This document shows, piece after piece, positions 35,205-43,430 of a DNA stretch of 64,000 nucleotides. Made by a program: the position numbers and the translations under genes. The stretch covers positions 620,001 through 684,000 of the forward strand of contig CBDIDH010000002.1 in assembly GCA_965277595.1 (NCBI GenBank), in the 5' to 3' direction. Numbering within the stretch: the first letter of the stretch is position 1; every line of letters starts with the position of its first letter. A model generated the notes under the pieces. The model saw only the letters and a list, made by a program, of their open reading frames with translations, did no database searches and was not told the origin of the DNA. Source of the stretch: CBDIDH01 sp965277595 (GTDB lineage Bacteria; Planctomycetota; Planctomycetia; Isosphaerales; Isosphaeraceae).

Positions 35205-36200
35205 ATGAAAGCCTTTGAATACGCCGGCCCGACCAGCATCGAGGACGTCGTCAAGCTCCTCGGCCGCGACTCCGGAACCGCCGAGGCCCTCTCCGGCGGC
35301 ACCGACCTGATCAGCCGGATGAAGGAGTACGTCAGCAGCCCCGACCGGGTCGTTTACCTCAAGGACGTCGCCTCGCTCTCGGGCGTTTCCTGGGACCCCA
35401 ACGTCGGCACGACCATCGGCACCGGGACGACCCTGGCCGATCTCCTCGGCCACAAAGGGGTCCGCACCTATCTCCCCGCGCTCTGGCAGGCGGCCTCCGA
35501 AGTGGGCACGCCTCAGATCAAGAACATGGCAACCGTCGGCGGTAATCTCCTTCAGCGCCCGCGCTGCTGGTACTATCGCAACGGCCACGGCCTGCTCGCG
35601 ATGCGGGACGGCAAGAGCCTCGTCCGCGACGGCGATAACCGCTACCACGCCATCTTCATGACCGACGGCAACGCCCTCTTCGTGAGCCCGTCGAGCCTGG
35701 CCGTTCCCTTGATCGCCCTTGGCGCCAGGGCCACGGTGATCGGCGCGAAGGGCGAGCGAACCATTCCCGTCGCCGACCTCTATCAGGTTCCCAAGAAAGA
35801 GGGCGACCGCGAGTTGACCCTGGCTCCTGGCGAATTGCTGACGAAGGTCGTTGTTCCCGCCTCGCGCGGCAAGAACGGAACATATGAAGCCCGCCAAAAG
35901 CAGGCGCACGACTGGCCGCTCGTCATGGCCTCGGCCAACCTGGAGTACGAGGGCGAGATCGTCGCCCGGTCGCGCGTCATCGTTTACGGCGTCGCGCCGG
36001 TCCCCTGGCGGAGCAAGGAAGCCGAGGAGGTCATCCAGGGCAAGAACGTGAACATCGACCTGGCCGAAGCGGCGGCCTCGGCCTCGATCGGGTCGGCGAA
36101 ACCTCTCTCGATGAACGGCTACAAGGTCGCCCTGATGAAGACCGTTGTCAAGCGCGCCTTGATGACCGCGATCGGCGAACGTTACTGGGAGGGGGCCTGA
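35205..36200 (+). CDS. Molybdenum hydroxylase FAD subunit
   Basis: 331 residues, PaoB/YagS-like. FAD-binding segments: AEALSGGTDLISRMKE near 27-42 and TVGGNLLQRPRCWYYR near 110-125, plus the C-terminal CO_deh_flav_C domain from about 210. E. coli PaoB carries an extra [4Fe-4S] cluster in an insertion just after the QRxRCxYFR motif; here that region has only one Cys, so that cluster appears to be absent. Third gene of the operon; no xdhC-like maturation gene is adjacent. Confidence 0.92.
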   Translation: MKAFEYAGPTSIEDVVKLLGRDSGTAEALSGGTDLISRMKEYVSSPDRVVYLKDVASLSGVSWDPNVGTTIGTGTTLADLLGHKGVRTYLPALWQAASEVGTPQIKNMATVGGNLLQRPRCWYYRNGHGLLAMRDGKSLVRDGDNRYHAIFMTDGNALFVSPSSLAVPLIALGARATVIGAKGERTIPVADLYQVPKKEGDRELTLAPGELLTKVVVPASRGKNGTYEARQKQAHDWPLVMASANLEYEGEIVARSRVIVYGVAPVPWRSKEAEEVIQGKNVNIDLAEAAASASIGSAKPLSMNGYKVALMKTVVKRALMTAIGERYWEGA

Positions 36201-36206
36201 TCCACC

Positions 36207-36452
36207 ATGTCGATCCCCGAAAACCCGAGCGAGACATTATCCCCTGAACCCGCCTTGGCCGCTCCCTGCCGACACCTGCGGAACAAGGGGATGTACGTCT
36301 ACACCGATGGATCGGGCGGCGAGACGCACGAAGATTACGACAACACGATTTACTGGTGTAACCTTTCGATGAAGAGCTTCGGTCCCGATGACGACCACGT
36401 CAACGGAACTGACTGCCGCAACCCCTCTCGCTCCTGTTACGAGCCGATCTGA
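36207..36452 (+). CDS. Small four-Cys protein next to the molybdoenzyme
   Basis: 81 residues with four Cys at about 21, 51, 70 and 77 (PCRHLRNKGM, YWCNL, DCRNP, RSCYEP) and several conserved-looking aromatic and acidic positions. No family recognised. The spacing could bind Zn or an Fe-S cluster. It follows the FAD subunit by six bases, with GGAGG twelve bases before the ATG, so it is probably co-transcribed. No signal peptide. A role in the enzyme's assembly or electron transfer is only inferred from position. Confidence 0.72.
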   Translation: MSIPENPSETLSPEPALAAPCRHLRNKGMYVYTDGSGGETHEDYDNTIYWCNLSMKSFGPDDDHVNGTDCRNPSRSCYEPI

Positions 36453-36607
36453 CGGAGACGAGACCCACGCTCTGACCCGACCCGACTGTTCTCGAACGGG
36501 TGTCTGAACCGCATCGGCGTTTACCATGGACGAATGGTCGATGCGGGTCAGGCTCCCATTGCGAACACGCTGGGCTTGCAAAACCAAAGGCGGAAGAACG
36601 CCCGACG

Positions 36608-37495
36608 ATGACCTCGACCCCTCGCGGGCGCCGCGACGTGCTGGCGGCGGCAGTGCTCTGGAGCCTCAGTGGCACGATCACCAAGTCAATCGACCTCGAT
36701 GGGTTGACGATCGCCTTGTATCGGGGGCTTTTCGCGGGCCTGATGCTCTTGCCCTTCGTCCCTCGGTCGAGACGAGTCTACCGGCCGGTGATGATCCCCG
36801 TCGGCCTGACCTTCGGCGCGATGACCGGCCTTTTTCTCGCCGCGATGAAAGCGACGACGGCCGCCAACGTCATTTTTTTGCAATACTCGGCGAGCTTCTG
36901 GGTGGTCCCGCTCGGCTATCTTTTCCTCGGCGAGCGGGCCGACCGACGTTCGTTGTTGGGGATCGCGCTGGCGATGGTCGGCATCGGTGTGATCGCCGCG
37001 TTCGGGCATGGCGGCAAGAACGAGTGGGCCGGAGTCGTGCTCGGCCTGGCGAGTGGCCTGGCCTATGCGGGGGTCGTGATCGGAATGCGCGGCCTCCGGG
37101 AGCTTGACCCGGTCTGGCTGAGCGCCGTGAATAACCTTGCGGGGGCCTTGGCGCTGGGGGCCTGGATGACCCTGACCCGGGGCCTCCCCGTGTTGCCGAC
37201 ACCGCCGCAGGCCCTTGCGCTCGTCGGCTTCGGCGTGATTCAGATGGCGATCCCGTACATCCTTTTCGCGCGTGGCCTGCGCGAGGTGACCGCTCCCGAG
37301 GCCGGTCTGCTCGCGCTCATTGAGCCAATCTTGAACCCGTTCTGGGTCCTGATCCTCAATGGCGAGGTACCGGGCCTGCCGACGCTTATCGGCGGCCTGC
37401 TCCTGCTCTCGGGAATGGCCTCCCGTTACATCAACATCGACTTTGCACGTCCCAAACGATCAGGTCAAGGGGTTGATGACCAGGCCGCTGAGTAG
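36608..37495 (+). CDS. EamA/DMT-family transporter
   Basis: 295 residues with ten predicted transmembrane segments in two EamA repeats: the first from VLAAAVLWSLSGTITKSI, the second from EWAGVVLGLASGLAYAGVVIGM near 142. Conserved EamA ends FLQYSASFWVVPLGYLFLGER near 95-115 and ALIEPILNPFWVLILNGEVPG near 238-258. DMT exporters move metabolites or drugs out across the inner membrane; substrate unknown. Start set at the ATG at 36608 at the first helix. The last 36 bases overlap the convergent DUF1015 gene. Confidence 0.9.
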   Translation: MTSTPRGRRDVLAAAVLWSLSGTITKSIDLDGLTIALYRGLFAGLMLLPFVPRSRRVYRPVMIPVGLTFGAMTGLFLAAMKATTAANVIFLQYSASFWVVPLGYLFLGERADRRSLLGIALAMVGIGVIAAFGHGGKNEWAGVVLGLASGLAYAGVVIGMRGLRELDPVWLSAVNNLAGALALGAWMTLTRGLPVLPTPPQALALVGFGVIQMAIPYILFARGLREVTAPEAGLLALIEPILNPFWVLILNGEVPGLPTLIGGLLLLSGMASRYINIDFARPKRSGQGVDDQAAE

Positions 37496-38758
37496 CTTCG
37501 GATAAAAATAGGTGCTCTTGGGGGGCATCTTTTCGAGGTTCGAGGCAATCGACTCGACGTGCTCCATTCCCGCTGGCGGGACGAGGCAGGCGAGGTCACA
37601 GCCGTGACTCTCGACGTCGGCGAGAACCTCGTCGAGCAGGTGGACGTACCGGCAGACCGGATTTCCGATCGGACCGAGAAGCGCCTTGAGCACCAGTTCG
37701 TGAAGAATGCTCACGCCAAGCGCCCGCCATTCGGGGCTATGCTCGGGAGCGAGCTTGTCCATCCTCGCATCGGATCGAAGGCGGGCCGTCAACCACTGGC
37801 CGTCGGCCACCGTTCCGAAGGCGAGGACGTCTTGTGAACCCTCGGTCTCGACCGCTTCCCAGGCCGCCCGAGCCCCCGATGGGCCAGCGCCGACGCGATT
37901 GATGGCGAACTCCGGAGCGAGCCGAGCCGTGAGCGCCTCGGAGGTCAAACCAGTGAAGCCCGAGACGAGTCGATGCGTGGGGAGAATCAAGAGCCCGGGA
38001 TCGCTCATGCCGACGAGCATCATCATGCAGAAGTTGGCCGGGTCGTCGGGCCCCGTCAGACCCCCCGCGGCGGCCAGGTCGTCGCGGAACCGAAGGCCGG
38101 TCTCATATCGGTGATGGCCGTCGGCGATGAAGATCGGCCGCTGACCGATCAGGCCCTGAACCGTTGTATGCGCCTCGGCATCGTAGACCGGCCAGAGCCG
38201 GTTCTGAACGCCAAGATGGTCGATCGCTTCCAGCGGGGTCCGGTCGCGGATACCCGCCTCGGCCGCCCGGAGGACATCGTTCTGTTCGTCGGGGTAAAGG
38301 CCGAAGATTGGACTCAGGTTCGACCGCGTCGCCTGAAAGAGGGCCAGGCGATCGGCCTTGGGACCGGAGAGCGTTTGCTCGTGCGGGAAGATCTTCCCGC
38401 GACCGAAAGGTTCCAGGCGGACCCGGGCAATGAACCCTTTGCGTGTATGGGTCTGGCCCTCGACCTCGAACGTCTGGTGGTAAACGTAGAGCGCGGGGTG
38501 ATCTTCCTCGCGAAGAACGCCGTCGCGGCGCCAGTCTTTGAGGAACCGAGCGGCGCGCGAGTACCGGTTACTCTCGGCGTCGTCGGCCGATTCCTCGCGG
38601 TTCAGCTCAAGGCGGATGATGTTGTATGGGCTGGCCTGATAGAGTCGGTCTTGCAAGGCGGGGTCGATGACGTCGTAAGGGGGGGCGACCACATCGGACA
38701 TCGCCCCGACGCGTGTCATGTCGTAGCGGACGCCTCGGAAGGGGCGGATGTCTGGCAT
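37460..38758 (-). CDS. DUF1015 family protein
   Basis: 432 residues covering the whole DUF1015 domain: IRPFRGVRYDMTRVGAMSDVVAPPYDVID at the start, RLELNREE near 49, a KIFPHEQTLSGPKADRLALFQATRSNLSPIFGLYPD segment near 123-156, and the conserved IADGHHRYETGL near 213-224. The function of the family is not established. It lies 134 bases downstream of ahcY on the same strand. The start and length agree with other members. Confidence 0.92.
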   Translation of the reverse strand: MPDIRPFRGVRYDMTRVGAMSDVVAPPYDVIDPALQDRLYQASPYNIIRLELNREESADDAESNRYSRAARFLKDWRRDGVLREEDHPALYVYHQTFEVEGQTHTRKGFIARVRLEPFGRGKIFPHEQTLSGPKADRLALFQATRSNLSPIFGLYPDEQNDVLRAAEAGIRDRTPLEAIDHLGVQNRLWPVYDAEAHTTVQGLIGQRPIFIADGHHRYETGLRFRDDLAAAGGLTGPDDPANFCMMMLVGMSDPGLLILPTHRLVSGFTGLTSEALTARLAPEFAINRVGAGPSGARAAWEAVETEGSQDVLAFGTVADGQWLTARLRSDARMDKLAPEHSPEWRALGVSILHELVLKALLGPIGNPVCRYVHLLDEVLADVESHGCDLACLVPPAGMEHVESIASNLEKMPPKSTYFYPKLLSGLVINPLT

Positions 38759-38892
38759 TTGCGGAAAGCTCCCGGTCGCGAGTCGCTGTTCTGTTCCGTC
38801 GGTTTTGAACCGAGGCGGGAGTCAAGTCGATCTCGACCGACCGACCCCCGCGCCTGGTTTATCGATTTCAATCAATGGCGAGGAGAGTAGGC

Positions 38893-40230
38893 TCAGGTGC
38901 CCATTTCCCAGCTTGAGAGGTACTTCTTCTGCTCGTCGGTAAGGGTGTCGATGGCGATCCCCATCGTCTGGAGCTTGAGCGAGGCGACCCATTGGTCGAC
39001 GGCCTTGGGAACGTTGTAAACCTTGTGTTCGAGCTTGCCCTTCTGGGTGATCGACCACTCGGTCGCGAGCGCCTGGGCGGCGAAGCTCATGTCCATGACG
39101 CTCGCCGGGTGCCCGTGCGCGGCGGCGAGGTTGATGAGACGCCCTTCGCCGAGGACGTAAAGCTTGCGGCCGTCGCTCATCAGGTATTCATCAACGAACT
39201 CGCGGACGTTCGTCTTGCTGTTCGAGAGCTTGGCCAGTTCGTCGAGGGCGAGTTCGACGTTGAAGTGACCGGAGTTACAGATCATGGCGCCGTCGCGCAT
39301 CAGCTCGAAGTGTTCGCCGCGAATGACGTGGATGTTGCCGGTGACCGTGATGAAGAGGTTGCCCCATTTGGCCGCCTCGTTGATCGGCTTGACCTGGAAG
39401 CCGTCCATCGCCGCTTCAAGAGCGCGGATCGGGTCAATCTCGGTGACGATGACGTGGGCGCCCATGCCCTTCGCCCGCATCGCGACGCCCTTTCCGCACC
39501 AGCCGTAGCCGCAGACAACGACGTTGCTGCCCGCCAAAAGCATGTCGGTCGCGCGGATCACGCCGTCAAGGGTACTCTGGCCGGTCCCGTAACGGTTGTC
39601 GAAGAAATGCTTGGTCTCGGCGTCATTAACGGCGATGACCGGCAGCTTGAGGACGCCGTCCTTCTCCATCGCCCGGAGCCGGATCACGCCCGTCGTGGTT
39701 TCCTCCATGCTCGCGACGACGTTGCCGGCGATCGCCTTGCGGTCCTTCGGGCTCAGGGTCTCGGCCCACGAGCGGACCTCGGGGTGAAGGTCGTCGAGGC
39801 GGTCGAGACCGATGAAGATCATGGCGCTGACGAGGTCGGCGCCGTCGTCCATCGTCACGTTCGGTTGGTGCTTGAGCGCCTCGGCGATGTGGCGGTAATA
39901 ACTCGACTCGTCCTCGCCCTTGATTGCATAAACGGGAATGTTAAAATCCTGGACGAGACTGGCGGCGACGTCGTCCTGGGTCGAGAGCGGGTTCGAGGCG
40001 ACGAGGACCAGGTCAGCGCCTCCGGCGACGAGCGTCCGGGCGAGGTTGGCGGTCTCGGCGGTCACGTGCAGGCAGGCGGACATCCGCATTCCCGCGAGCG
40101 GCTTTTCCGACTCGAACCGTTCGCGGATCGCGCGGAGAACCGGCATGTCGCGTTCGGCCCAGATGATCCGCTGATAGCCGACGCCGGCCAGTGAGAGATC
40201 CTTTACATCACCCGCAACGATGGTAGACAA
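38893..40230 (-). CDS. ahcY: S-adenosylhomocysteinase
   Basis: Hydrolyses S-adenosylhomocysteine to adenosine and homocysteine, sustaining methylation. 445 residues with NAD-binding GYGWCGKGVAMRAKGMGAHV near 219-238, substrate residues in CLHVTAETANLARTL near 53-67, DNRYGTGQSTLDG near 191, and GHFNVE near 322. The C-terminus stops at SSWEMGT and lacks the KPxxYRY tail of many enzymes, as in thermophile/archaeal forms. Translation starts at TTG (40228-40230), eight bases after AAGGAG. No SAH riboswitch recognised upstream. Confidence 0.97.
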   Translation of the reverse strand: MSTIVAGDVKDLSLAGVGYQRIIWAERDMPVLRAIRERFESEKPLAGMRMSACLHVTAETANLARTLVAGGADLVLVASNPLSTQDDVAASLVQDFNIPVYAIKGEDESSYYRHIAEALKHQPNVTMDDGADLVSAMIFIGLDRLDDLHPEVRSWAETLSPKDRKAIAGNVVASMEETTTGVIRLRAMEKDGVLKLPVIAVNDAETKHFFDNRYGTGQSTLDGVIRATDMLLAGSNVVVCGYGWCGKGVAMRAKGMGAHVIVTEIDPIRALEAAMDGFQVKPINEAAKWGNLFITVTGNIHVIRGEHFELMRDGAMICNSGHFNVELALDELAKLSNSKTNVREFVDEYLMSDGRKLYVLGEGRLINLAAAHGHPASVMDMSFAAQALATEWSITQKGKLEHKVYNVPKAVDQWVASLKLQTMGIAIDTLTDEQKKYLSSWEMGT

Positions 40231-40411
40231 AGTCCGTTCTCCTTGATTGAAAGAGGTTCAAAAGGGGCCATCTCTTGACGTCGGAAATGCTCGGCCGTCC
40301 CCTGCGATTCGACCGGGAACGACCGCGTCCCGGCCGCGGGTTCGCGAGCCGTCTTGCTCGAAGCTTCAGGGCTGCATAGACCGCCCGATTCCGGTGTCTG
40401 CCTCAAGTCAG

Positions 40412-40738
40412 TCAGACAGCCGAGCGGAGCAGGCGGAGCGTCTTCTGACGCTCCCAGTCCATCCAGTCGAGCGGGCCGGGGACCGTTCTCGGGTCCGAGG
40501 CCGCATCCATCAGGCCGGAGATCACCAGTCCTTGCGCTCTGGCCTGGGTCGTCGCCTGCTGGGTCCGCGACGTCACCGAACGGACCAGGTCATCAAACCG
40601 GACCCAGTCTTCATCCGACATGGCGACCCGAACCGCCTTGCTGACCCAGTCGCTTGGCAAAGGGGGGTGGAGCGGGCGTAATCCCCGTTCCTGATTCGGC
40701 CGACGCTTCCGTCCGAGTCGGTCACGGTCCATGAACAT
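40412..40738 (-). CDS. Small hypothetical protein
   Basis: 108 residues, basic N-terminus (RDRLGRKRRPNQ) followed by a likely helical region (VSKAVRVAMSDEDWVRFDDLVRSVTSRTQQATTQARAQG). No family recognised; the charge suggests nucleic-acid binding but nothing proves it. Starts at residues 1 and 3 are both ATG. A 16-base perfect palindrome lies about 60 bases upstream and could be its operator. Confidence 0.6.
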   Translation of the reverse strand: MFMDRDRLGRKRRPNQERGLRPLHPPLPSDWVSKAVRVAMSDEDWVRFDDLVRSVTSRTQQATTQARAQGLVISGLMDAASDPRTVPGPLDWMDWERQKTLRLLRSAV

Positions 40739-40796
40739 TCCCCTTCCCTTTCGTCGTTCAGGCTCAGATACGACGACGGCAAGAGCGGAGAATAAG

Positions 40797-40812
40797 ACAC
40801 GCGTACGCGTGT
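40797..40812. promoter_or_regulatory. 16-base perfect palindrome upstream of the small gene
   Basis: ACACGCGTACGCGTGT is self-complementary over all 16 positions and lies 59 bases before the start of the gene at 40738. Its form suits a dimeric regulator's operator. It lies in the gap between this gene and trpF, which is transcribed toward it. Confidence 0.45.
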
Positions 40813-40906
40813 GTCAAGCTCTGTTGTTCGGCGGCAACGGGCTTACACGTCGATAAGGGGCGGAGAACCGACGACCCGTCGGGAATCTCAGCCTGTTTTT
40901 ATCGGA

Positions 40907-41575
40907 TCATCTCCCGTGACCATTCTTCGCCGCTCGGAGAAAGGCGGCGACGCGGGCCGGGTCTTTGCGGCCGGGCGACGCTTCGACACCGCTGGCGACG
41001 TCGACCATCCAGGGGCGGACTCGACCGACGCGTTCGGCGACGTTCTCGGGAGTCAGGCCACCAGCGAGGATGAGCCGGGGCAGGGGGGGAAGCGCATCGA
41101 GCAGGTCGGCCGCGATCGATTGACCGGTCCCTCCGGCGAGACCGGCCGCGTAACCGTCGATCAGGACTGAATCGGGAGAACGGCCGAGAGTTTCCGCGTG
41201 TTCCAGGTAGGCCGACATGGCCTTCAGGGCCGATTCCTTGCCGAGGCGGAAGGCCCGGATGAGAAAGAAACGCGAGAGAGCGACAAGGTCTTCGACCGGT
41301 TCCGAGCCGTGCAACTGGACGATCGAGAGCCCGACCCGATCGGCGATCGCGGCGATTTCGTCGGGTGTTCGATCGACGAAAAGGCCGACAGCCCGGCAGG
41401 TCGCGGGCAAGGCCGACACGATCTCCGCCGCGACGGCCGGGGCAATATAGCGGGGCGAAGCCGGATGAAAATTCAGGCCGATCCAGTCGGCCCCGGCCTC
41501 GGCGCAGCCGAGAGCGTCGACCAGGGTCGTCAGGCCGCAGAGCTTGACCCGGACCGGCTCGATGGGTATCGGCAT
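40907..41575 (-). CDS. trpF: Phosphoribosylanthranilate isomerase
   Basis: Third step of tryptophan synthesis from anthranilate. From the ATG at 41575 the 222-residue TIM barrel shows VKLCGLTTLVDALGCAEAGADWIGLNFHPASPRYI with the active-site Cys (KLCG), then IVQLHGSE near 85, LIDGYAAGLAGGTGQ near 138, LAGGLTPENVA near 166 and VDVASGVEASPGRKD near 188. The general acid Asp sits in LIDGY. Other trp genes are not adjacent. It lies downstream of trxA (81-base gap) on the same strand. Confidence 0.95.
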   Translation of the reverse strand: MPIPIEPVRVKLCGLTTLVDALGCAEAGADWIGLNFHPASPRYIAPAVAAEIVSALPATCRAVGLFVDRTPDEIAAIADRVGLSIVQLHGSEPVEDLVALSRFFLIRAFRLGKESALKAMSAYLEHAETLGRSPDSVLIDGYAAGLAGGTGQSIAADLLDALPPLPRLILAGGLTPENVAERVGRVRPWMVDVASGVEASPGRKDPARVAAFLRAAKNGHGR

Positions 41576-41656
41576 CGTCTTGGTACAAAGACCTGAAAGG
41601 GTTCGGTAAAGCCTCAAAGCGAAGCGGGCGAGAGAGGGCCCGCTCAGCAAGCTTGA

Positions 41657-41986
41657 TCAGACGCCCAGCTTGGTCAGCGAGGCCTTGAACTTGGACTCAT
41701 TATTGACGCCGACGAGCCGGTCAACTTCCTTGCCCCCTTGAAAGATGAGGACCGTGGGAATGGCCGAGATCCGGAGCCCGCCGGGGGTCTCCTGGTTCTC
41801 GTCGGTGTTCATTTTCCCGATCTTGACCTTTCCCTCGTATTCGCCGGCGAGCTTCTCAATGGTGGGCGCGAGCATGCGACAGGGGCCGCACCAGGGGGCC
41901 CAGAAGTCGACGATCACGGGGACGGTCGAATCCAGGACTTCCGTCTTCCAGTTCGCGTCGGTAAACTCAGCCACGCTGCCGGCCAT
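41657..41986 (-). CDS. trxA: Thioredoxin
   Basis: Disulfide reductase, 109 residues, with the active site WAPWCGPCRM near 28-37 and cis-Pro loop ISAIPTVLIF near 72-81. From the ATG at 41986, which has GAGG seven bases upstream, the length is exactly that of classical thioredoxins; 30 codons of open frame upstream are unlike the family. The general acid Asp is conserved (VIVDFWAP). Cytosolic, no signal peptide. Upstream of trpF, divergent from the Ca2+ antiporter. Confidence 0.96.
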   Translation of the reverse strand: MAGSVAEFTDANWKTEVLDSTVPVIVDFWAPWCGPCRMLAPTIEKLAGEYEGKVKIGKMNTDENQETPGGLRISAIPTVLIFQGGKEVDRLVGVNNESKFKASLTKLGV

Positions 41987-42092
41987 GTTATGCCTCGTCG
42001 TCTCGCAAAAAGGGAAATGGGCACACGACTTGTACTGAACCGTGACGAGCAACGCCACGGATTTCCATCGCATCAATCGGAGGCATTATAAG

Positions 42093-43430
42093 GTGCAACA
42101 TGGCCGAGTCAACGGGCCGGAGGGAGTCGCCCTCCCCATCCGGGGCGACTGGCGCGAGTGGGTTGACCCGCGACGGGTCGGCTGGATTCGCTCATTGCTT
42201 ATCTTCGTTCCGGCGACCGTCATCGGGTCGATGCTCAAGGCTCCCGCCGTGGTTCAGTTCACGCTCGCGGCGCTGGCGATCGTTCCCCTGGCCGGACTGA
42301 TTGGCGAGGCGACCGAGGCCCTCGCGGACAAGCTCGGCCCGGCGATCGGCGGCCTTCTGAATGCCACCTTTGGAAACGCGGCGGAGTTGATTATCGCGGT
42401 CTTCGCGCTGGCGAAGGGGCTCGATTCGGTCGTGAAAGCGTCGATCATCGGCAGCGTGATCGGCAACCTGCTGCTCGTTCTGGGAGGGAGTTTTCTGGCC
42501 GGCGGAATACGGTATCCGACCCAGCGGTTCAACCGGACCGCCGCCGGTTCAGCGACCACCTTGATGGTCCTCGCGGCGGTCGGCCTGGTGATTCCGGCGA
42601 TTTTTCATCAGCTTGTCGGTTCAAGCGACGTCCGCGCCGAGCATGGCTTGAGCCTCTCGGTTAGCCTGATCCTGATCATTGCCTATGGCCTGAATCTTCT
42701 TTTCAGCCTTCGAACCCACAAGAGCGCGTACAACCCAGAGCCGAGCGGCGCCGATGAGGCGCTTCACGACGGCGACGTTTGGGGCCGACGGAAGTCAATC
42801 ATTGTTCTTCTGGTGGCGACGGCCTTCGTGGCCTGGATGAGCGAGGTGCTTGTCGGGGCGGTTGAGGAAGCGAGCCAGGCGGTCGGGATGACCGAGATGT
42901 TCGTGGGCGTGATCGTCGTGGCGATCGTCGGCAACGCCGCCGAGCATTCAACGGCGGTGTTGATGGCCTGGAAAAACCAGGCGGACCTCGCTGTTGGGAT
43001 CGCGATGGGATCGGCCTTGCAGATCGCGCTTTTCGTGGCGCCGGTGCTTGTTTTTGTGAGTTATCTGAGGGCGCGGCCGATCGACCTCCTCTTCAGTCCG
43101 ATGGAGGTCGCGGCGGTGATTCTGGCGGCCCTGCTGGCGCGGATGGTCTCGGAAGACGGCGAATCGAACTGGCTCGAAGGGGCGATGTTGCTGATGATTT
43201 ACGCGATCCTCGGCACCGCCTTCTTTTTCCTCCCCGCGAAGGCGCCGAAGGGGGTCGAGGGGCATAGGGCGCAGGCTCGAAGAGAGAGAGAATCAGGCAT
43301 TTCGACGGGTGTTCGCGCCGTCTTCCTCGGGCAGATAAAGGAGACGCCCGCAGGTCTTGCAGAAGCTGAGGTGGTTGCCGTTAATCAGCTCGTTCAGATC
43401 CTGCGTGGTCACGGCGACGTAACAGCCTGA
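42093..43430 (+). CDS. Calcium/proton exchanger (CaxA type)
   Basis: An inner-membrane Ca2+/H+ antiporter of the CaCA superfamily, about 445 residues and eleven transmembrane segments. The two repeats carry GNAAELIIAVFALAKG near 107 and GNAAEHSTAVLMAWKN near 291, whose Glu residues bind the cation, and IGSVIGNLLLVLGGS near 129. Conserved membrane part ends near FFFLPAKAP; a further 45 or so residues run antisense through the convergent zinc-ribbon gene. Start: GTG at 42093, nine bases after GGAGG; an earlier in-frame GTG is at 42042. Confidence 0.9.
   Translation: MQHGRVNGPEGVALPIRGDWREWVDPRRVGWIRSLLIFVPATVIGSMLKAPAVVQFTLAALAIVPLAGLIGEATEALADKLGPAIGGLLNATFGNAAELIIAVFALAKGLDSVVKASIIGSVIGNLLLVLGGSFLAGGIRYPTQRFNRTAAGSATTLMVLAAVGLVIPAIFHQLVGSSDVRAEHGLSLSVSLILIIAYGLNLLFSLRTHKSAYNPEPSGADEALHDGDVWGRRKSIIVLLVATAFVAWMSEVLVGAVEEASQAVGMTEMFVGVIVVAIVGNAAEHSTAVLMAWKNQADLAVGIAMGSALQIALFVAPVLVFVSYLRARPIDLLFSPMEVAAVILAALLARMVSEDGESNWLEGAMLLMIYAILGTAFFFLPAKAPKGVEGHRAQARRERESGISTGVRAVFLGQIKETPAGLAEAEVVAVNQLVQILRGHGDVTA

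Noticed and set aside
40231..40411. Possible SAH riboswitch upstream of ahcY
   Set aside because: I looked for the conserved GAGGAGCGCTGC and CCGCAAGG cores and did not find them.
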